Origin: Enterococcus crotali
GTDB taxonomy: Bacteria; Bacillota; Bacilli; Lactobacillales; Enterococcaceae
DNA: 64,000 nucleotides
Assembly (NCBI RefSeq): GCF_000633635.1
Contig: NZ_AYPQ01000001.1
Coordinates: forward strand, 840,820-904,819
Direction: 5' to 3'
Shown: positions 7,062 through 16,659 of the stretch, piece after piece
Layout of the letters: each line of letters opens with the position of its first letter
Numbering within the stretch: position 1 is the first letter of the stretch
Position numbers and translations under genes: made by a program
The notes under the pieces: model-generated
The model's database searches: none
What the model was told of the DNA's origin: nothing
The model's input: the letters and a program-made list of their open reading frames with translations, nothing else

Positions 7062-8183
7062 ATGACTATTATTAAAGAAATTCCATTTCGCTACGATCAA
7101 GTAGGTAGTTTTTTGCGACCAGACGTGCTAAAAAAAGCCAGAGTAGATTTTCAAAATCAAACAATCTCGGCTGCTGAATTAAAAGGAGTTGAAGATGCTG
7201 CGATCATCGACTTGATCAACAAACAAGTTGAAAATGGCTTAAAAGCTGTAACGGATGGTGAGTTTCGCCGTAGTTGGTGGCATCTAGATTTTCTTTGGGG
7301 ACTAAACGGCGTGGAACAAACCACTCCTGAACACGGCTATCAGTTTAATCAAGTTGAAACGAGAGCCGCATCTTACCAAATAACTGATAAAGTTACTTTT
7401 AACGCTGAACACCCGTTCTTTGACGCTTTTACATTCTTAAAAGAGCACACACCGGAAGGAGCTGTCCCAAAAGCTACAATTCCTTCTCCTACCTTACTTT
7501 TTAATCGTAAAAGTGATACATTTACTTATGCAAGTTATACAGATGAAGCTGTTTTTATCGATGATTTAGCTAAAGCATATCATCAAACCATTCTAAAATT
7601 TTATGACTTAGGTTGCCGTTATCTACAATTAGATGATACTTCTTGGGGAATGTATACAGGTTTTATTGAGAATGCTAAGACACAAGAGGAAATCAAGCAC
7701 TGGCAACAACAATGTGAAGCAGGCGTTGCTGTTATAAACAAGTTACTTAAAGATTTGCCCGAAGATTTAACAATTACAATGCATGTTTGCCGTGGGAATT
7801 ATAAGTCTGACTGGGCAATTGCTGGACCCTATGACCACGTTGTTGCTTATTTAGCGCAATTAAATATCGATGGCTACTTTTTAGAGTATGATGATGATCG
7901 CTCTGGTGGATTTGAGCCATTAGAGCGAATTTACAAAAACGGACCAGCAAAAAAAGTCGTCCTTGGTTTAGTAACGTCTAAATTTGCTGCACTGGAACCA
8001 GTTGCTCGTTTGACAAGTCGAATCAATGAGGCAACGTCCTTCATTCCACTGGAAAATCTTTGCCTTTCTCCTCAATGTGGTTTTGCTTCTACAGAAGAAG
8101 GAAATCATTTAACAGAAGATGAACAGTGGGCAAAAGTCCGACTAGTTGTCGACACAGCTAAAGCTGTTTGGCAAGATGCTTAA
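7062..8183 (+). CDS. MetE C-terminal-domain-like methyltransferase (YxjG/YxjH family), copy 2
   Basis: A 373-residue paralogue of the preceding gene, sharing the start IPFRYDQVGSFLRPDVLKKAR, the zinc site (TMHVCRGNY, FLEYDDDRSG, LSPQCGFAST) and the LQLDDTSWG motif. AAGGAGG precedes the ATG. The pair arose by tandem duplication and both are expressed from the same T-box-controlled message. The copies have diverged mainly in the middle, so they may use different methyl donors or acceptors. A bidirectional terminator ends the operon. Confidence 0.9.
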   Translation: MTIIKEIPFRYDQVGSFLRPDVLKKARVDFQNQTISAAELKGVEDAAIIDLINKQVENGLKAVTDGEFRRSWWHLDFLWGLNGVEQTTPEHGYQFNQVETRAASYQITDKVTFNAEHPFFDAFTFLKEHTPEGAVPKATIPSPTLLFNRKSDTFTYASYTDEAVFIDDLAKAYHQTILKFYDLGCRYLQLDDTSWGMYTGFIENAKTQEEIKHWQQQCEAGVAVINKLLKDLPEDLTITMHVCRGNYKSDWAIAGPYDHVVAYLAQLNIDGYFLEYDDDRSGGFEPLERIYKNGPAKKVVLGLVTSKFAALEPVARLTSRINEATSFIPLENLCLSPQCGFASTEEGNHLTEDEQWAKVRLVVDTAKAVWQDA

Positions 8184-8185
8184 AT

Positions 8186-8223
8186 AAAAACAAGAAATGG
8201 TCGAATAACCATTTCTTGTTTTT
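8186..8223. terminator. Bidirectional intrinsic terminator
   Basis: AAAAACAAGAAATGGT (8186-8201) pairs with ACCATTTCTTGTTTTT (8208-8223), with T-runs on both strands, between the convergent MetE-like operon and the TIM-barrel gene. Confidence 0.9.
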
Positions 8224-8225
8224 AT

Positions 8226-9170
8226 TTATCGATTAACTGAACGAGCCATCCGGTTGATTGTATGGCGCATGCCTCTAATCGCAACTGACATTTCATAAAT
8301 ATTTTCTACAGGAGCTAATCCACCATATCCTGCATCACCAATATGCTGGATATCCACTCCACAAATTTTATTTGTCAAGGCGATTTGGCGAATCGTCTCT
8401 TTACTTGCACTTTCCTGGCTGGTACCAATTGCAGACATAGTCAATAAATCGTATTTTTTCGCAATTGCGACAGCAGCTTTCATATCATCTTCTGTAAAGC
8501 CTTGGACAGTTCCTACAGCAGGCAATAACAAAATATCCGCACCTGCTTTGGCATAGGCTTCTACTGCTTCTGTCGACACAACTGGTTCATCAGAGCCTGC
8601 ACTGTGCATTTTTCCAGCAATGATCAAGCCAGAGAAATTTTCTTTGGCGACTTTAACTGCTTTAGCTATTTCTAGATTGGTCACACCAGTCCCAGGATTT
8701 CCCGTTAAACAAATAAAATCCACACCCATTTTTTCCGCTTTTTGTATCGTTTCTTTTGAACTTGTCCGACCATTACTGATGGTTAGCTTTTCACTAAACA
8801 TCGCTGAAGATTCATCTACTGGTTCTAAATTTACACCGATTGGACGACCTACAAGCTCCTTTAAAATAGGAATCGGGTTGATGTTATTTCTTTCTGGATG
8901 CTGCCAATAGGTCATAACTTCTTCTAAAGACATTCCAGGAATTCCTTGCACGACTGGATTGAAACAGTCGAAAACATTCAGTAAAATCAAGTCTGCCCCA
9001 AAAGCAGCAGCCACTTCTGCATTGCTGATGTCTCCGGCTTGTGGTGAGGCCACTACTACATTTTCAGACAAAATCGTCCGCCCTTCACTAGCCTTGATCG
9101 ACTGCTTTAATTCTTCGGCAGTCATTTTTGCTACTTCGCTATAGCTTGCACTAATTAATCTTTTTACCAT
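8226..9170 (-). CDS. Uncharacterised TIM-barrel protein
   Basis: A 314-residue soluble protein with repeated beta/alpha signatures of a TIM barrel: NVVVASPQAGDISNAEVAAAFGADLILLN near the start, PIGVNLEPV, GVDFICLTGNPGTGVTN, LIIAGKMHSAG and ADILLLPAVGTVQGF. It belongs to a widely distributed bacterial family that is often mis-annotated as a haloacid dehalogenase-like or PEP-mutase-like protein. No reaction can be named. It is a single gene with AGGAGG, convergent to the MetE-like operon and divergent from rqcH. Confidence 0.7.
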   Translation of the reverse strand: MVKRLISASYSEVAKMTAEELKQSIKASEGRTILSENVVVASPQAGDISNAEVAAAFGADLILLNVFDCFNPVVQGIPGMSLEEVMTYWQHPERNNINPIPILKELVGRPIGVNLEPVDESSAMFSEKLTISNGRTSSKETIQKAEKMGVDFICLTGNPGTGVTNLEIAKAVKVAKENFSGLIIAGKMHSAGSDEPVVSTEAVEAYAKAGADILLLPAVGTVQGFTEDDMKAAVAIAKKYDLLTMSAIGTSQESASKETIRQIALTNKICGVDIQHIGDAGYGGLAPVENIYEMSVAIRGMRHTINRMARSVNR

Positions 9171-9377
9171 GACATTTCCTCCTCGTATATTCTATAATAA
9201 TCAGGTTTTGCCTGTGCAACAGACTCACTCCTCTTTACCTAAACCGCAGAATAAATAACACTTTATTGATTATACCAAAAATCTTAAGAAAGCGCAGTCA
9301 TTTAATCATTTGCTTAATCAATTTCACATTCTACCACTTTTATTTTCCAGTTCCTTTATAATTAAAAAGAACTCCGT

Positions 9378-9383
9378 TATAAT
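9378..9383 (+). promoter_or_regulatory. Probable -10 box of rqcH
   Basis: TATAAT lies 35 bases upstream of the rqcH start. The -35 region (around 9355-9360, TTTATA) is poor, so only the -10 element is well supported. Confidence 0.5.
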
Positions 9384-9417
9384 GATACTATTATGTATAT
9401 AGAATTGAGGGATGTTT

Positions 9418-11124
9418 ATGTCATTTGATGGCGTATTTACTCATGGAATGGTTTCAGAACTATCTGAAACGTTAGTCAGCGGTCGAATTTCAAAAATTCA
9501 CCAACCGTATGAAAATGAAATTATTTTAGTTATCCGTACAAAAGGGAAAAATCATAAATTGCTCTTGTCAGCTCATCCAAGTTATACTCGCGTACAACTG
9601 ACGGAAATTGCCTATGCTAATCCTGAAACACCACCAAACTTTGTGATGATGTTGCGCAAGTTTCTTGAAGGAGCTATTTTAGAGCAGATTCATCAGGTCA
9701 ACAATGACCGTGTGATCCATTTTACTTTTACTAAAAGAGATGAGTTGGGCGACTTACAAAACATTGTGCTGATCGTTGAATTGATGGGCAGACACAGTAC
9801 GATCGTCTTAATAAACAAAGAAAATGGTAAAATTTTAGATGCAATCAAACATATCGGTAGTTCTCAAAACAGCTATCGTTCTTTACTACCTGGTGCTGAA
9901 TACATCGATCCACCAAAACAAGAACAAGAAAATCCTTTTTTGACGAGTAATGAAAAAGTTTTTGAAATCCTTTCAAAAGCGACAGAACTAAATGGCAGCT
10001 ACTTACAAAAGAATTTTCAAGGTCTAGGTAAAGATACTGCGGACGAATTGGCCTTTCAATTAAATGGGCGACCAAATGAAAAAATGCTGGTGTGGCAATC
10101 TTTTTGGACTTCAATTGAAACTAGAACTGATCCAACACTAACAATAACAGAGAAAAAAGAATACTTTACCCCACTGCCATTTGCTTCTCTTGAAGGAAAA
10201 CAAGAGCACTTTGAATCATTAAGCCAACTGCTAGATGCTTTTTATGGCGGAAAAGCCGAAAAAGACCGAGTAAAACAGCAAGGCGGCGAGTTGATCCACA
10301 AAATCGAAAATGAATTGAAACGAAATCAAAGTAAAGTCGTGAAGCTTCAACAAACATTAGCTGATACCGAACATGCTGAAAACTATCGTCGTGATGGGGA
10401 GCTGCTCACAACCTTTATGGCCCAAGTCCCAAAAGGAGCTGAATTTGTTGAGCTGCCAAATTATTATGAGGAAGATCAGCTATTAAAAATAAAATTAAAT
10501 CCCGCCCTGACACCCAACCAAAATGCCCAAAAATATTTCCAAAAATATCAAAAACTTAAAAATGCAGTAAAGGTCGTACATGGACAGATTGAACAAGCAA
10601 CTCAGGAAATCAGCTATTTGGAATCTGTTTTAGCTCAGCTGGAAATCGCTGGTCCTATGGATATTGAAATGATTCGTGAGGAATTGATCGAACAAGGATA
10701 TGTAAAGAAACGTGGTCCTAAAAAACAAAAACAACCGAAAAAAAGTAAACCAGAAGAATTTTATTCCAGTGACGGCAGCTTGATTCTTGTCGGTCGTAAC
10801 AATCTGCAAAATGATCAACTTACCCTTAGAACAGCTAAAAAGACAGATATTTGGTTACACGCAAAGGATATTCCTGGCTCTCATGTGATCATCAAAGCAA
10901 GCGATCCATCTGATGAAACATTACTAGAAGCAGCCAATCTTGCAGCATATTATTCTAAATATCGATTATCTGCACAAGTCCCTGTTGATTACGTCCAAGT
11001 AAAACATGTTCACAAACCGAATGGTGCAAAACCTGGGTATGTTATTTATGAAAATCAAAAAACAATTTATGTTACACCAGATGAACAATTATTAGATACA
11101 TTAAAAAAGAACTTTCCTCAGTAG
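9418..11124 (+). CDS. rqcH: Ribosome quality control factor RqcH (NFACT / fibronectin-binding-like protein)
   Basis: A 568-residue NFACT protein. It carries the N-terminal NFACT-N domain with the Asp-Arg pair in NNDRVIHFTF, a central helical coiled-coil region (about 270-420) and the C-terminal NFACT-R domain (GRNNLQNDQLTLRTAKKTDIWLHAKDIPGSHV). In Bacillus, RqcH binds stalled 50S subunits and recruits tRNA-Ala to add C-terminal alanine tails to nascent chains, marking them for proteolysis; orthologues were earlier described as fibronectin-binding proteins. Two ATGs occur; the second (9418) is chosen because GAGGG lies six bases before it, whereas it abuts the first. A terminator overlaps the stop codon. 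Confidence 0.92.
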   Translation: MSFDGVFTHGMVSELSETLVSGRISKIHQPYENEIILVIRTKGKNHKLLLSAHPSYTRVQLTEIAYANPETPPNFVMMLRKFLEGAILEQIHQVNNDRVIHFTFTKRDELGDLQNIVLIVELMGRHSTIVLINKENGKILDAIKHIGSSQNSYRSLLPGAEYIDPPKQEQENPFLTSNEKVFEILSKATELNGSYLQKNFQGLGKDTADELAFQLNGRPNEKMLVWQSFWTSIETRTDPTLTITEKKEYFTPLPFASLEGKQEHFESLSQLLDAFYGGKAEKDRVKQQGGELIHKIENELKRNQSKVVKLQQTLADTEHAENYRRDGELLTTFMAQVPKGAEFVELPNYYEEDQLLKIKLNPALTPNQNAQKYFQKYQKLKNAVKVVHGQIEQATQEISYLESVLAQLEIAGPMDIEMIREELIEQGYVKKRGPKKQKQPKKSKPEEFYSSDGSLILVGRNNLQNDQLTLRTAKKTDIWLHAKDIPGSHVIIKASDPSDETLLEAANLAAYYSKYRLSAQVPVDYVQVKHVHKPNGAKPGYVIYENQKTIYVTPDEQLLDTLKKNFPQ

Positions 11125-11138
11125 GAAAGTTCTTTTTT
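11103..11138 (+). terminator. Intrinsic terminator of rqcH
   Basis: AAAAAAGAACTTTCC (11103-11117) pairs with GGAAAGTTCTTTTTT (11124-11138). The stem begins within the last codons of rqcH and ends in six T. Confidence 0.9.
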
Positions 11139-11153
11139 AGGTTCATTTTCATT

Positions 11154-12961
11154 TTATTCAGCCACCATAGCTCGCTGAACAAGTTTATTAGATACTTCAG
11201 AGATAATCGTGTTTGCTGAAACACCTTCTAATGCTGGTTTTTTGAGCGTCATATAAAAAATATACTTTGGATCTTCAGTTGGCGTAATCGTAACAACCGA
11301 ATGTAAGTATTCCTGTTTTTGATAACTGCCATTTTCAAAAAACTCAGCTGTCCCAGTCTTAGCTGAAACATTTAATCCTTCTATTGCATATTCTTTTCCC
11401 ATTCCATACTTAGGATCAACGGTAACGTCTTTCATGTATTCCAAGACTTTTCCAGCTGTGTCAGCAGAAATAGGTGTTCCTACAACTTCTGGCTGCATTA
11501 GTGTTTCCTCTCCATTTTCTGAAACAATTTTACTAACGATACTAGGTTTTAGCATTTTCCCACCATTAGCAATCGCAGTATAGGCTTGAAGCATTTGTAA
11601 ATGTGTGACAGAAATCCCCTGTCCATAAGACGTCATCGCTCTATCCACTGTGGTCTTATTTTGGATCTCTCCAGCAGCTTCGCCAGCTAAGCCAATGTTG
11701 GTACTTTTACCAAAGCCAAATTTGTTCAGATACTCTTGCCATAAGTCCGGCATTCGTTCTTGAAGTGTAACCATCCCAACATTACTTGACCAAGCTAAGC
11801 CTTGTCTAAAAGTCATATCCCCTTCTCCAACACCATTGTTCCAATCGCTGATCACTGTATCATCGATTTTAATACTTCCTGAGGCAAATTGTTCACTTTC
11901 ATTAAACTTATTTTCTTGAAGGGCACTTGCTACCATCATGCTTTTCATCGTTGAACCTGGTTCATAAACATCTTCTACAAGAATATTTCGCCAGCTATTG
12001 TCAACCTCACCCAAACCTTTTTTTGTATCTAATTCAAAAGTTGGACGTTGGGAAGTCGCAACTATCTTGCCGGTTTTGGCCTCCATCAAGTTGCGGTGAT
12101 ATGCTCTGGTCGATATTTTTCCTCCGCATTGTCTAATAGCTCCTCTAGATAAAACTGGAGATTACTATCTAATGTGGTGTAGACATCACTTCCATCAACT
12201 CGCTTATTTTCTTTTACACTACCAGGTTTTACGTCACCCAAGGCAGAGTTTTTTTCGTAGCTACGAGAACCATTTTTGCCAGATAGGGTATCATTATACG
12301 CTTCTTCGATCCCCATTTCTCCCTGTTCTTTACCTTGGTCATCTTGCTGAGTATAGCCAATAAAATAAGAGGCGAATTTTCCAACTTGGTAAGCGCGTTT
12401 TTTTTCTTCTTTAAAATATATGCCAGAAATTTTTTGCTTATCTAATTCTTCTTGAATACTTCGTTTTGTTTCAAAATTCAAATTTTTACCATTTGTACCA
12501 AATTCAACAGTTGTTACAGTCTCTCCTTCTTCATTTACACTAGGTTTTAATTGCTTTAATGTGGTATTTTCATCTATTTTTACATATTTTTTAAAAATAT
12601 CCGCAATCGCTGTCCAATCTTTTTCTTGTACATATAATTTCTTGCCGTCTAAATCAGTATAGTTTTTATCTAAAATCGCATAAAGTGAAAATGCACTTGA
12701 ATCTTCAACTAATATATTGCCATTCCTATCAAAAATCGATCCTCGTTTAGCTTCCAATGTTTCGTGTACTTCGTAGAGCTCTTTCGATTTTTCAGAAAGA
12801 GAAACTCCTGCAACTTTCCCTGTAATCAAGATGCTCGACAATCGAATCGTAAATAATAAAAAAATCAAAATGGTTAAAAATAAAACAATAATGCCGACTC
12901 GTTTTCGATTTTTGATGGTTGTAAGATTATGCTTATTCATTATCTCTTTAAATTTTTTCAT
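11154..12961 (-). pseudogene. Class B penicillin-binding protein (transpeptidase), frameshifted into two halves
   Basis: Part one (12961-12086) has a basic N-terminus, a membrane segment (about residues 22-46) and the PBP dimer domain with AKRGSIFDRNGNILVEDS. Part two (12089-11154) has the transpeptidase domain with all three active-site motifs: STMK, SSN and KTG. The first frame stops at TGA, which overlaps an ATG of the second frame (TGATG at 12086-12090). One extra base would give a single 602-residue protein reading HITATLMEAKTGKIVA across the joint. There is no PASTA repeat. Class B enzymes crosslink peptidoglycan at the septum or sidewall. Either a mutation, a coupled split protein or a sequence error; I favour the last. 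Confidence 0.8.
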
Positions 12962-13132
12962 TCTAAGGTATCTCCAAATTGTATTTTACTGTTACCACTG
13001 CTAAAAATAACTATTTATAAGCAGAATTTTTACTACTTTGACTTCTTCATTTTACCTCTTCTATACATCATTTTTTTGCTCTTGATTGGTTTCTTAAACA
13101 AAAATTAGAGTATTGTAACAATAAAAATACAT

Positions 13133-13537
13133 TTAATGATTTATCTTAGGATTTCTATAATCAATCCCTTCTTGTGAAAATATTTCTTCGTAATATTGTT
13201 CCTTTTCTTCTAAAATCCGAATTTTTCTCTTTAATTTTATTAATTCTTTTTCAGCATTTTCTCGTTGTTTAGTAATCAGCTGTGAACGTTCATTAATCGT
13301 TGTATTCCCAGCTTCACAAAAATCTATGTACCGTTTTACCTCAGTTAAACTCATTCCTGTTGTCCTTAATGTTTGAACGATTTGCACCCAGTCTAAGTCT
13401 TCAATTGAAAATTGGCGTACATTGTACTCATTTCTAGTGACATGAGGAAATAATCCTTGGTTTTCATAAAACCGTAATGTATGGGGTGAAATGTCCATTT
13501 TTTTTGCTACTTCGTTGACTGTATACAGCTTTTTCAT
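13133..13537 (-). CDS. MerR family transcriptional regulator
   Basis: A 134-residue regulator with the MerR winged-helix start KLYTVNEVAKKMDISPHTLRFYENQGLFPHV, a middle helix region and a C-terminal coiled coil (about 80-118). There are no cysteines arranged for metal binding; the single Cys (DFCEAG) is at about residue 73, so it is of the TipA/AdhR type that responds to organic or carbonyl stress. It is divergent from a short-chain dehydrogenase, and the shared region contains a 19-bp-spacer promoter with a palindrome that is almost certainly its operator. Confidence 0.9.
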   Translation of the reverse strand: MKKLYTVNEVAKKMDISPHTLRFYENQGLFPHVTRNEYNVRQFSIEDLDWVQIVQTLRTTGMSLTEVKRYIDFCEAGNTTINERSQLITKQRENAEKELIKLKRKIRILEEKEQYYEEIFSQEGIDYRNPKINH

Positions 13538-13548
13538 CTTCTTTCCAT

Positions 13549-13579
13549 TTGACTGAGAGTTACTCTCAAGGTTTATAGT
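13549..13579 (+). promoter_or_regulatory. MerR-type promoter/operator for the SDR gene
   Basis: TTGACT (13549-13554) and TATAGT (13574-13579) are separated by 19 bases, the overlong spacer typical of MerR-activated promoters. The spacer holds the perfect dyad GAGAGT-T-ACTCTC (13555-13567). The divergent MerR gene begins 12 bases upstream of the -35. Confidence 0.85.
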
Positions 13580-13642
13580 TTGATTGTACCATGATAAAGC
13601 GCCTTAAAATGTTGCTATGAAAAAAGTATTAGGAGGAAAAAA

Positions 13643-14479
13643 ATGACAAATAACGAAAAGGTTTGGTTTATAACAGGAGCCTCAACAGGCTTTGGAAAAG
13701 CACTTACTTTAGCATTGCTTGAGCGCCATTATCGAGTGGTCGCTACCGCACGAAATCCCCAAGATATTGAACGTTATTTAACAAACGAGACTGATGTGTT
13801 AGTCTTGCCTTTAGATGTTACCGACAAAGGACAAATCGAACACGCGGTCAAGCGTACGATTGACTATTTTGGTCAGATTGATGTGCTTGTAAACAACGCA
13901 GGAATTGGGTATTTTTCCTCAATTGAAGAAGCCGATGAACAGGAGGTTTGGAAATTATTTGATGTTAATTTTTTTGGCCTGGCGAACGTAACGAATGAAA
14001 TCTTACCAATAATGAGAAATGCACAAGCAGGGCATATTTTAAATATCTCTTCAGTTGGCGGTCTTGTCGCGTTTTCCGGATTTGGGTATTATCATGCCAG
14101 TAAATTCGCTTTAGAAGGCTACTCAGAAGCACTTTATCAAGAAGTAAAACCACTTGGAATTTATGTCACGTTAATAGAACCAGGTGATTTTACCACTGAT
14201 TTTGCAGGTCGTTCCGCCAAAGAAAATACAAGAAAAATTGTTGATTATGAAGAAACTGCTGGAAAAAATATTCGTGGTCTTCGTCAATTAAGCGGTCATC
14301 AACCAGGAAATCCAACATTGGCAGCGAATGCGATGATCAAAATGACTGAAAGTTCAATGACACCACCCTTGCGGTTATTGTTAGGAAGCGATGCTTATAC
14401 GTATGCAACTGAGAAAAATAAAGCCGCCCAAATAATGATTGAAACCTGGAAAGAGCTAACACTAACAACCGACTATTGA
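13643..14479 (+). CDS. Short-chain dehydrogenase/reductase
   Basis: A 278-residue classical SDR with the cofactor loop TGASTGFGKAL (residues 11-21), NNAGIGYF, the catalytic Ser in ISSVGG and the YHASK motif (Tyr/Lys). It reduces or oxidises a carbonyl or hydroxyl substrate with NAD(P)H in the cytoplasm; the substrate is not evident. The gene has AGGAGG and is driven by the MerR-type promoter described above, so it is probably induced by the ligand of the divergent regulator, plausibly a reactive carbonyl. Confidence 0.9.
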   Translation: MTNNEKVWFITGASTGFGKALTLALLERHYRVVATARNPQDIERYLTNETDVLVLPLDVTDKGQIEHAVKRTIDYFGQIDVLVNNAGIGYFSSIEEADEQEVWKLFDVNFFGLANVTNEILPIMRNAQAGHILNISSVGGLVAFSGFGYYHASKFALEGYSEALYQEVKPLGIYVTLIEPGDFTTDFAGRSAKENTRKIVDYEETAGKNIRGLRQLSGHQPGNPTLAANAMIKMTESSMTPPLRLLLGSDAYTYATEKNKAAQIMIETWKELTLTTDY

Positions 14480-14497
14480 AGAGGATTGATTCAACAT

Positions 14498-14542
14498 AAA
14501 AAAGTACGTAACTCAGAGATCGATTGAGTTACGTACTTTTTT
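14498..14542. terminator. Bidirectional intrinsic terminator
   Basis: AAAAAAGTACGTAACTCA (from 14497) pairs with TGAGTTACGTACTTTTTT (to 14542) between the convergent SDR and dbpA genes, with T-runs on both strands. Confidence 0.9.
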
Positions 14543-14545
14543 AGA

Positions 14546-15994
14546 TTATTTTTTTCTAGCAACATGAACTTTCAATTGCTTACCTTTGATCGTTCGTTCT
14601 TTCATGGCTTGGATGACGAGTTGGCCTTTTCCATTTAAAATATCAACATAGGTCACATTCTCTTGAATGGTAATAATTCCGATGTCCTCTGAAGCAACTC
14701 CTTCAATTTTTGAAATAGTTCCTACAAAGTCAAGCGCTCGTAATTTCTTTTTCTTACCACCATTGAAGTAAACTTTTGTGATTTCCTCATTTACTCGTTT
14801 TGCTTTTTGATGTTTTAGTTTTTGTTTTGTTGTGATTTTGGCTTCAAATGCAGTTTTGCTTCTCGCAACTAATTTAGCATTTGGTAATGTGATGTGCGTC
14901 ATGCTCAGTTCTGCAAAATGTTCGATTTCTTTTTTCAGCGTTTCTTCCTTCGGTGTGACAAAAGTTAGCGCAAATCCTTCTTTTCCAGCCCGACCTGTTC
15001 GTCCTACACGATGGATGTAGCTTTCTTTTTCAAAAGGAACATCTAGATTGATGACATGTGTGATATTTTCGATATCAATACCACGAGCCGCTACGTCTGT
15101 CGCTACAAGATAACGAAACTTCCCTTTTCTAAAAGCATCCATTACGTCAAATCGATCTTCTTGCATCATACCACCATGCAATTTGCCAACAGGATAACCT
15201 GCTTCAACCAAGAAATCGTACGTATCGTTGACTTTTTCTTGTGTATTCCCAAAAATAATGCAAGTATCCGGATTTTCAACAATTGTCACAGCTTCTAAAG
15301 CGTCCATTTTACTTTTTTCAGTAACAGCTAAAAAAGCATGTTGGATTTTTGGCGTTGTTTTTTCTGTCGCAGCAATTTTTATCACCGTTGGTTCATGCAG
15401 ATAGGAACGGCTCATTTGTTCGATAGCATTTGGCATCGTTGCAGAGAATAACAAGGTATTTTTGTTTTTTTGCAGAGCTGCGATAATTTCTTTTACTTGA
15501 TCGATAAAGCCCATATTCAGCATTTCATCCGCTTCATCAATAACGAGACAATTGATTTTTTCAAGTGGTAGACTTCCTTTGATTATATGATCTAGTACTC
15601 GTCCAGGTGTTCCTACCACAATATGACTTTTTTGTTTTAATTCTGATTTTTGTTTGATATACGATGCTTTTCCATAAACTGCAGTTGCTTTAATTCGTTT
15701 ATAGCGACCAATATTGATCAAATCTTCTTGAACTTGCTGCGCTAGTTCTCGGGTGGGTTCCAATACAAGAACTTGCGGTTTGTTTTCAGCCCATTCTACT
15801 TTTTCACAAAGCGGGATGCCAAAACTAGCGGTTTTTCCACTCCCTGTCTGTGACTGAACCAAAACATCTTTTCCGTCCAATACGGCTGGAATAACGGCTT
15901 GTTGAACAGCCGTAGGTGTATTATAGCCTAAATCTGATATTGCTTTTACGATTACATCACTTAATCTATCATCAACAAAATATGTTTTATCCAT
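14546..15994 (-). CDS. dbpA: DEAD-box RNA helicase DbpA/YxiN type
   Basis: A 482-residue ATP-dependent RNA helicase. The motifs appear in order: Q motif region ([11 protein letters not shown]), Walker [26 protein letters not shown], and HRVGRTGR. The last 75 residues ([26 protein letters not shown] to the end) match the DbpA RNA-binding domain, which in E. coli DbpA and B. subtilis YxiN recognises hairpin 92 of 23S rRNA. The role is late 50S subunit assembly. The upstream region up to 16180 holds an unusual noncoding sequence discussed in the findings. Confidence 0.92.
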   Translation of the reverse strand: MDKTYFVDDRLSDVIVKAISDLGYNTPTAVQQAVIPAVLDGKDVLVQSQTGSGKTASFGIPLCEKVEWAENKPQVLVLEPTRELAQQVQEDLINIGRYKRIKATAVYGKASYIKQKSELKQKSHIVVGTPGRVLDHIIKGSLPLEKINCLVIDEADEMLNMGFIDQVKEIIAALQKNKNTLLFSATMPNAIEQMSRSYLHEPTVIKIAATEKTTPKIQHAFLAVTEKSKMDALEAVTIVENPDTCIIFGNTQEKVNDTYDFLVEAGYPVGKLHGGMMQEDRFDVMDAFRKGKFRYLVATDVAARGIDIENITHVINLDVPFEKESYIHRVGRTGRAGKEGFALTFVTPKEETLKKEIEHFAELSMTHITLPNAKLVARSKTAFEAKITTKQKLKHQKAKRVNEEITKVYFNGGKKKKLRALDFVGTISKIEGVASEDIGIITIQENVTYVDILNGKGQLVIQAMKERTIKGKQLKVHVARKK

Positions 15995-16039
15995 GTTTCC
16001 CTCATTCTTCTATCTATTCGATTATTTTTTTAACGAGCA

Positions 16040-16175
16040 TTTAATTGATAAAATAGAAACAGAGAACGAGGTTAGGATAGAAACTTATTTCTAAAGAGTT
16101 GCTTCTACCGTTTATTCGAATTCCAAGTAACTGGTTATAACGCTTAGAGTTATAGACCCGCGCCTCTTCTTTTTT
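16040..16175 (-). other. Possible structured leader or small RNA upstream of dbpA
   Basis: The 130 bases have several self-complementary parts on the minus strand: TATAAC/GTTATA, TAGAAG.../CTTCTA-like arms and flanking GAGG/CCTC, and no convincing ORF. The run of T at 16169-16175 on the plus strand suggests a terminator if transcribed that way. I do not recognise a known RNA family; it may be a 5' leader of dbpA or an independent small RNA. Confidence 0.3.
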
Positions 16176-16289
16176 ATACTTATCACTCAATTGCTTATTA
16201 TCTACGAAAAAGCATTGAACTGCAAGCTTTCAAGAATTCTTTTTCTAAATTTTTATTTTTCATTCGATTATTTATCAATCGTTTGCTCC

Positions 16290-16566
16290 ATATTTGAGGG
16301 AAATCGCTCACCATATACTTTGAAGTCAGAGAGTTTGCTCATTTCAGCATTAGACAAGTGGTGGTCCGAACATGATATTGCTAGTGAACATGAGTTGACT
16401 AAAACCATTATTCATCCCCAGCTTGGTGAATGAATGTTTGAACATACTAGCTATACCCTTTCTGATAAAAATAATCTCAAAATGTATGTCAGCCTACCTA
16501 AAAAAGGCAGTGCTACAGAAAAAAAGATTGCAAACTTTTTAAGTAAACGCGACCGCAGTCTCTAGA
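16290..16566 (+). pseudogene. Remnant of a regulator with MmyB-like ligand-binding domain
   Basis: Translated pieces WWSEHDIASEHELTKTIIHP and QLGE, then MFEHTSYTLSDKNNLKMYVS, then the GSATEKKIANFL stretch line up with the C-terminal part of XRE regulators with an MmyB-like domain (pattern W..HDV...K.I.HP..G...). A TGA interrupts the frame at 16431-16433, and the A7 run around 16500 shifts it. The helix-turn-helix half is absent. This is therefore a decayed 3' fragment with no expected activity. Confidence 0.5.
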
Positions 16567-16659
16567 CAAAAAGAAAGCAAAATTTTAGCCAAAAGCCACA
16601 TAAAAAGCTAAAATTAAATTTGAAATAGACTGATGACAACATATAAAGAAGGTTTTTTT

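Noticed and set aside
9200-9240. Possible short leader ORF upstream of the TIM-barrel gene
   Set aside because: A TTG-initiated 22-codon frame overlaps the ribosome site, but no amino acid bias, hairpin or terminator accompanies it.
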